Origin: Flavobacterium resistens
GTDB lineage: Bacteria > Bacteroidota > Bacteroidia > Flavobacteriales > Flavobacteriaceae
Direction of reading: 5' to 3'
Length of the DNA: 64,000 nucleotides
Assembly (NCBI RefSeq): GCF_900182645.1
Contig: NZ_FXTA01000002.1
Span: 1,116,001 to 1,180,000, forward strand
Shown here piece after piece: positions 63,870 to 64,000 of this stretch. Position 1 is the first letter of the stretch, and the number at the start of each line of letters is the position of its first letter. The notes beneath the pieces are model-generated. The model ran no database searches. It worked only from the letters and a program-made list of their open reading frames with translations, and had not been told where the DNA came from. Position numbers and translations under genes: made by a program.

Positions 63870-64000
63870 ATGGCAAAATTAACAAAAAAGCAAAAAGAGG
63901 CTGCTTCAAAAATTGAAAAGAACAAATTATACTCTCTAAAAGATGCTGCTGCATTATTGAAAGTTGTTGCTTCTGCAAAATTTGATGAGTCTGTTGATAT
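63870..64000 (+). CDS. rplA: Large ribosomal subunit protein uL1 (partial, cut by window edge)
   Basis: The first 43 codons are visible, beginning [18 protein letters not shown] and continuing [24 protein letters not shown], typical of uL1. It starts 13 bases after rplK and continues past the window end. Confidence 0.93.
   Translation, partial: MAKLTKKQKEAASKIEKNKLYSLKDAAALLKVVASAKFDESVD

Noticed and set aside
1..64000. CRISPR array, prophage, integrated element or defence island
   Set aside because: No regularly spaced identical repeats of 25-40 bases, no phage structural genes and no transposase were found; the only recombinase is a housekeeping XerC.
1..64000. Metabolite-sensing riboswitches (TPP, cobalamin, SAM and others)
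   Set aside because: I found no matching conserved core in any leader; the only leader with clear regulatory logic is that of ilvA.

Overview
This window reads as chromosomal DNA from a Flavobacterium-type member of the Bacteroidota, close to F. johnsoniae in gene content and order. The DNA is AT-rich. Promoters fit the TTG-N17-23-TAnnTTTG pattern and most genes lack a Shine-Dalgarno sequence. Lineage markers include a SusC/SusD pair, a lipidated TamL protein, a type IX secretion (T9SS) sorting tail, and many short lipoproteins with the lipobox directly after the leader. I see no prophage, intact insertion sequence, CRISPR array or defence island. The non-coding DNA, however, is rich in small palindromic and short tandem repeats.

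Layout. 0-8 kb: start of a divergent M23 peptidase gene, alaS, two paralogous lipoproteins on either side of a convergent ABC exporter, and a GSCFA-domain gene. 8-16.6 kb: tamB-tamL, then a DUF4230 gene. 16.8-19.7 kb (minus strand): aromatic amino acid hydroxylase, a small secreted protein and a group III truncated haemoglobin. 20-22.4 kb: a multidomain GH30 glycosidase with a T9SS tail. 22.5-26.5 kb (minus strand): hutU, a DUF4136 lipoprotein and ilvA. 26.8-33.6 kb: DUF5522, a tiny HExxH membrane protein, a PLP desulfhydrase/ACC-deaminase-like enzyme, a glucosaminidase-LysM lipoprotein, hemL and a metzincin-type secreted protease. 33.6-44.3 kb: a Spy-like protein, a D-2-hydroxyacid dehydrogenase, lysS, two tandem paralogous lipoproteins, lipB, an AraC regulator with a quinone-reductase-like gene, an NTF2-fold protein and rnhB. 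44.8-51.6 kb: susC, susD and a putative porin. 51.7-60.7 kb: cystathionine beta-synthase-like enzyme, exonuclease, DUF2851, PspC, amino acid permease, HhH protein, acyl-CoA dehydrogenase, rpsU, xerC and hpf. 60.8-64 kb: tRNA-Thr, tRNA-Tyr, tRNA-Thr, tuf, tRNA-Trp, secE, nusG, rplK and the start of rplA.

The most notable regulatory object is in front of ilvA. A 19-codon minus-strand reading frame holds eight isoleucine codons and is followed by a possible antiterminator segment and then a clear intrinsic terminator just upstream of ilvA. This is the architecture of ribosome-mediated attenuation by isoleucine supply. A second notable feature is the near-perfect Shine-Dalgarno of rpsU in a genome that otherwise barely uses one; this fits published work on bS21 and anti-SD sequestration in Flavobacterium.

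The third theme is repeats. There are three copies of one terminator hairpin, at least four MITE- or REP-like palindromes, and several families of 7-11 bp-period tandem repeats placed at gene boundaries. One of these lies inside a coding sequence. Assignments rest on reading motifs and gene order only; no database search was possible.
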